NCBI RefSeq assembly: GCF_001895205.1 | Contig: NZ_BDJF01000006.1 | Location: 445,581 to 509,580 of the forward strand | Length of the DNA: 64,000 nucleotides | Source: Vibrio injensis | GTDB taxonomy: Bacteria; Pseudomonadota; Gammaproteobacteria; Enterobacterales; Vibrionaceae | Direction: 5' to 3' | In this document: positions 61,790 through 64,000 of the stretch, in pieces | Position numbering within the stretch: the stretch's first letter is position 1 | Layout: each line of letters begins with the position of its first letter | Program-made: the position numbers and the translations under genes | Notes under the pieces: generated by a model | What the model saw: the letters and a program-made list of their open reading frames with translations, nothing else | Database searches by the model: none | Told to the model about the DNA's origin: nothing

Positions 61790-62245
61790 TTATTTGACCA
61801 CTCGAAGGCTTGGTCTACCTTGAGGTTTTGATGGTTCGGTGTCAGTGGATTGTTCATCAGCACCACTGTCTTGAGCTGCTACAACGCTCTCTGCAACCTC
61901 CGTCAGCTTTTGCTGATAAGCAGGCTCAGGTTCAAACATGGTGCCAGCACCGTTCTCACGAGCATAAATGGCTTGAACCGCATAAAGAGGAACAATCACT
62001 AAATGAGGACGCCCGCCAAAACGAGCACTGAACGTTACCTCATCATCACCTAACTCTAAATTACCAACCGCGCGAGGGGCGACATTAAGAATGATCTGTC
62101 CATCTTGGACAAACTCCATCGGTACCCTTACCCCTTGCAAGGTAGCATCCACCACTAAATGTGGCGTTAATTCATTGTCTAGCAACCAATCATAAAACGC
62201 ACGAAGCATGAAAGGTCGACGAGGTGTCATTTTTTCAATATCCAT
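61790..62245 (-). CDS. sspB: ClpXP adaptor SspB
   Basis: SspB binds the SsrA tag and hands stalled products to ClpXP. The 151-residue product starts MDIEKMTPRRPFMLRAFYDW, matching E. coli MDLSQLTPRRPY, which fixes the start at 62245 although the ribosome site is weak. The folded part has GQIILNVAPRAVGNLELGDD and IYARENGAGTMFEPE; a disordered acidic linker then leads to the ClpX-binding tail RPSLRVVK. It starts 10 bp after sspA and is co-transcribed. Confidence 0.96.
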   Translation of the reverse strand: MDIEKMTPRRPFMLRAFYDWLLDNELTPHLVVDATLQGVRVPMEFVQDGQIILNVAPRAVGNLELGDDEVTFSARFGGRPHLVIVPLYAVQAIYARENGAGTMFEPEPAYQQKLTEVAESVVAAQDSGADEQSTDTEPSKPQGRPSLRVVK

Positions 62246-62255
62246 AACACACCGA

Positions 62256-62891
62256 TTAACGCGACAAACGCATCTCACGCTCAGCTTCTGTCAAAGAGGC
62301 TAAGAATGAATCACGCTCAAATACACGATTCATGTAGACTTTTAATTCTTTTGAACCTGGACCAATTAATTCAATGCCTAAGACTGGTAAACGCCATAGT
62401 AATGGCGCGAGATAGCAGTCAATTAAGCTGAATTCTTCGCTCATAAAGTATTCGTATTCGGCAAATACAGGGGCGAGCGTTAATAGGTCATTACGCAGTT
62501 TATTACGAGCCGCTTCCGCTTCACTAGCATTACCACGAATCACTTTATCCGCCAATGAATACCAGTTTCTTTCGATACGATAGATCATTAAACGACTATT
62601 ACCACGAGCGACCGGATAAACAGGCATCAAAGGTGGATGAGGAAAACGCTCATCTAGGTATTCCATAATGATTTTTGAATCGTACAGCGCAAGCTCACGA
62701 TCAATCAGCGTTGGGACCGACTTATAGGGATTCAGTTCGATAAGTTCAGCAGGCAGATTATCTTCATCAACCAGTTCAACTTCAACACTGACACCTTTTT
62801 CAGCCAGCACAATACGTACCTGATGGCTATACATATCAGACGCACTCGAAAATAGAGTCATCACAGAACGTTTATTGGCAGCTACAGCCAT
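62256..62891 (-). CDS. sspA: Stringent starvation protein A
   Basis: SspA binds RNA polymerase and shapes stationary-phase and acid-stress expression. The 211-residue glutathione-S-transferase-like product has SVMTLFSSASDMYSHQVRI, LNPYKSVPTLIDRELALYDS and the surface PHPPLMPVYP. Met at 62891 (MAVAANKRS) has GGAGGG just upstream. A 10-bp terminator-like hairpin stands in the 5' leader. In most vibrios petC lies before this gene; here rpsI does. Confidence 0.95.
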   Translation of the reverse strand: MAVAANKRSVMTLFSSASDMYSHQVRIVLAEKGVSVEVELVDEDNLPAELIELNPYKSVPTLIDRELALYDSKIIMEYLDERFPHPPLMPVYPVARGNSRLMIYRIERNWYSLADKVIRGNASEAEAARNKLRNDLLTLAPVFAEYEYFMSEEFSLIDCYLAPLLWRLPVLGIELIGPGSKELKVYMNRVFERDSFLASLTEAEREMRLSR

Positions 62892-62920
62892 GGAGCCCTC
62901 CAGCACACACTTACAAGTAT

Positions 62921-62948
62921 AAAAACAATGGAGGCTTAGCCTCCATTG
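62921..62948 (-). terminator. Intrinsic terminator hairpin just before sspA
   Basis: CAATGGAGGC, loop TTA (+ strand), GCCTCCATTG: a perfect 10-bp stem, with five T directly after it on the minus strand. It ends 30 bp before the sspA start codon. A TATTAT box lies upstream at 62979-62984, so the hairpin may be an attenuator or the relic end of a lost gene. Confidence 0.75.
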
Positions 62949-63062
62949 ATGATTCGAATAATCAAAAATTAGCATGGCATAATAGCATATTTAGTGCTCA
63001 TCACGCTAATGTTCTTTCTTAACCGCAACTCAACTCGCCAATCAGCCAGTTCTTACCGACAC

Positions 63063-63092
63063 AAAAAAGCCCAGCAAATGCTGAGCTTTTTG
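63063..63092 (-). terminator. Terminator of rplM-rpsI
   Basis: AAAGCTCAGCA pairs with TGCTGGGCTTT (one G-T pair), followed on the minus strand by further T. It lies about 45 bp past the rpsI stop. Confidence 0.78.
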
Positions 63093-63135
63093 AACCACAA
63101 TCCAGCCGAAGCTGAAGGATAATCTTTGAAAAAGA

Positions 63136-63528
63136 TTAACGCTTAGAGAATTGAGGTTTACGACGAGCTTTACGTAGACCAACTTTCTTACGCTCAACGC
63201 AACGAGCGTCGCGAGTAACGTAGCCAGCAGCACGTAGTGCAGGACGTAGTGATTCATCGTACTCCATAAGAGCGCGAGTGATACCGTGACGGATAGCACC
63301 AGCTTGACCAGAAATACCACCACCTTTAACAGTGATGTATAGGTCAAATTTCTCTGTCATTTCAACTAGCTCAAGTGGTTGTTTAACCACCATGCGCGAA
63401 GTTGGACGACCGAAGTATTCATCAAGACTGCGCTTGTTGATTACGATGTTGCCGCTGCCTGGTTTAATAAAAACACGTGCAGCTGAGCTTTTGCGACGGC
63501 CAGTGCCGTAGTATTGATTCTCTGCCAT
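63136..63528 (-). CDS. rpsI: 30S ribosomal protein S9
   Basis: The 130-residue product has [52 protein letters not shown] and ends in the P-site-contacting tail KPQFSKR. Met at 63528 (MAENQYYG) is the family start; the frame upstream to 63543 is not used. It lies 15 bp after rplM, as is universal. A terminator follows, and petABC, which normally comes next in vibrios, is absent. Confidence 0.98.
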   Translation of the reverse strand: MAENQYYGTGRRKSSAARVFIKPGSGNIVINKRSLDEYFGRPTSRMVVKQPLELVEMTEKFDLYITVKGGGISGQAGAIRHGITRALMEYDESLRPALRAAGYVTRDARCVERKKVGLRKARRKPQFSKR

Positions 63529-63543
63529 TTCCGAAATCCCCAA

Positions 63544-63972
63544 TTAGATGTCTAGTACTTTTGGTTGTTGAGCAGCATGGTTGTGCTCAGCGCCAGCGTA
63601 AACTTTCAGCTTACGGTACATAGCACGGCCTAGAGGACCACGTGGAAGCATACCTTTAACCGCTAGTTCAAGAACCATTTCTGGCTTACGATCGATCAGT
63701 TTTTCAAAGCTGATTGATTTAAGTCCACCAGGGAACTCAGTGTGACGGTGGTAGATTTTACCTTTAGCTTTGTTACCAGTTACAGTAACTTTCTCCGCGT
63801 TTACAACGATGATGTAATCACCAGTGTCAACGTGTGGAGTATATTCAGCTTTATGTTTGCCACGTAGGCGAGATGCAATTTCACTTGCAAGACGGCCAAG
63901 AGTTTTACCTTCAGCGTCTACAACGTACCAGTCGCGTTTTACAGTTTCTGGTTTAGCAACGAAAGTTTTCAT
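63544..63972 (-). CDS. rplM: 50S ribosomal protein L13
   Basis: The 142-residue product (E. coli 142) has [38 protein letters not shown] and the signature [20 protein letters not shown]. The gene is complete; only 28 bases of its leader remain before the window edge. With rpsI it forms the S9-L13 operon. Confidence 0.98.
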   Translation of the reverse strand: MKTFVAKPETVKRDWYVVDAEGKTLGRLASEIASRLRGKHKAEYTPHVDTGDYIIVVNAEKVTVTGNKAKGKIYHRHTEFPGGLKSISFEKLIDRKPEMVLELAVKGMLPRGPLGRAMYRKLKVYAGAEHNHAAQQPKVLDI

Positions 63973-64000
63973 GCTAATAATAACCCGTTAATTAAAATTT

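Overview
The window is core chromosome of a Vibrionaceae bacterium, almost certainly a Vibrio near V. cholerae. The proteins read as Vibrio orthologues, and the gene order follows gammaproteobacterial blocks: yaaA next to an AGCS symporter, grcA/nfo/ung, thrLABC, mtnN-btuF-yadS, rsmH-ftsL-...-ftsZ-lpxC-secA, rsmI with lpoA-yraN-diaA-dolP, and sspBA with rpsI-rplM. Several ERIC repeats are present. I see no insertion sequence, prophage, CRISPR array, tRNA or rRNA. The cytochrome bc1 genes (petABC) are missing from their usual Vibrio place between rpsI and sspA. Together with the V. cholerae-like proteins, this suggests an oxidase-negative species such as V. metschnikovii; that name is inference.

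Layout. 1-6.4 kb: yaaA (cut by the window edge), an alanine/glycine:cation symporter, a DUF3545 protein, a hemerythrin, ung, nfo and the FNR-controlled glycyl-radical spare part grcA. 6.4-11.4 kb: the threonine operon thrLABC with a recognisable leader peptide and attenuator. 11.5-17.1 kb: a small exported beta-barrel-like protein, an RraA-like protein, a DUF3293 protein, then arcA converging on arcB, which is followed by a tightly coupled lipoprotein gene. 17.3-25 kb: a YhcC-type radical SAM protein and gltBD. 25-30.6 kb: a DUF1499 lipoprotein, mtnN, a divergent CbiB-like protein, btuF, a YadS/TRIC-type membrane protein, a LysR regulator and a TSUP transporter. 30.8-37 kb: carAB, dapB and mutT. 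37-56.8 kb: secA, lpxC and the division and cell-wall cluster from ftsZ back to rsmH, all on the minus strand. 56.9-64 kb: rnpB, rsmI, lpoA-yraN-diaA-dolP, sspBA and rpsI-rplM.

How it fits together. Two anaerobic switches are visible. grcA has two FNR boxes, one at an activating distance from a TATAAT box. arcA has a perfect FNR box plus ArcA-like direct repeats. The ArcB here has Phe in place of E. coli Cys241, so its redox switch can use only Cys180 of the two sensor cysteines. Amino-acid and nucleotide supply (thrABC, gltBD, carAB, dapB) is controlled by visible cis elements: the thr attenuator, tandem ARG-box-like sites and a 29-nt palindrome before carAB. The wall and division cluster is tightly packed with several 4-base ATGA overlaps, but lacks mraZ at its head. 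No dciA or secM gene is visible between lpxC and secA.

The most notable points are the missing petABC (with two terminators left in a 244-bp gap), the ArcB Cys241 substitution, a 61-bp perfect hairpin over the lpxC stop codon, an ERIC element with a 74-bp structured insertion, and solo 30-nt ERIC left arms. I did not find a wholly new multi-gene system; the window is mainly housekeeping.
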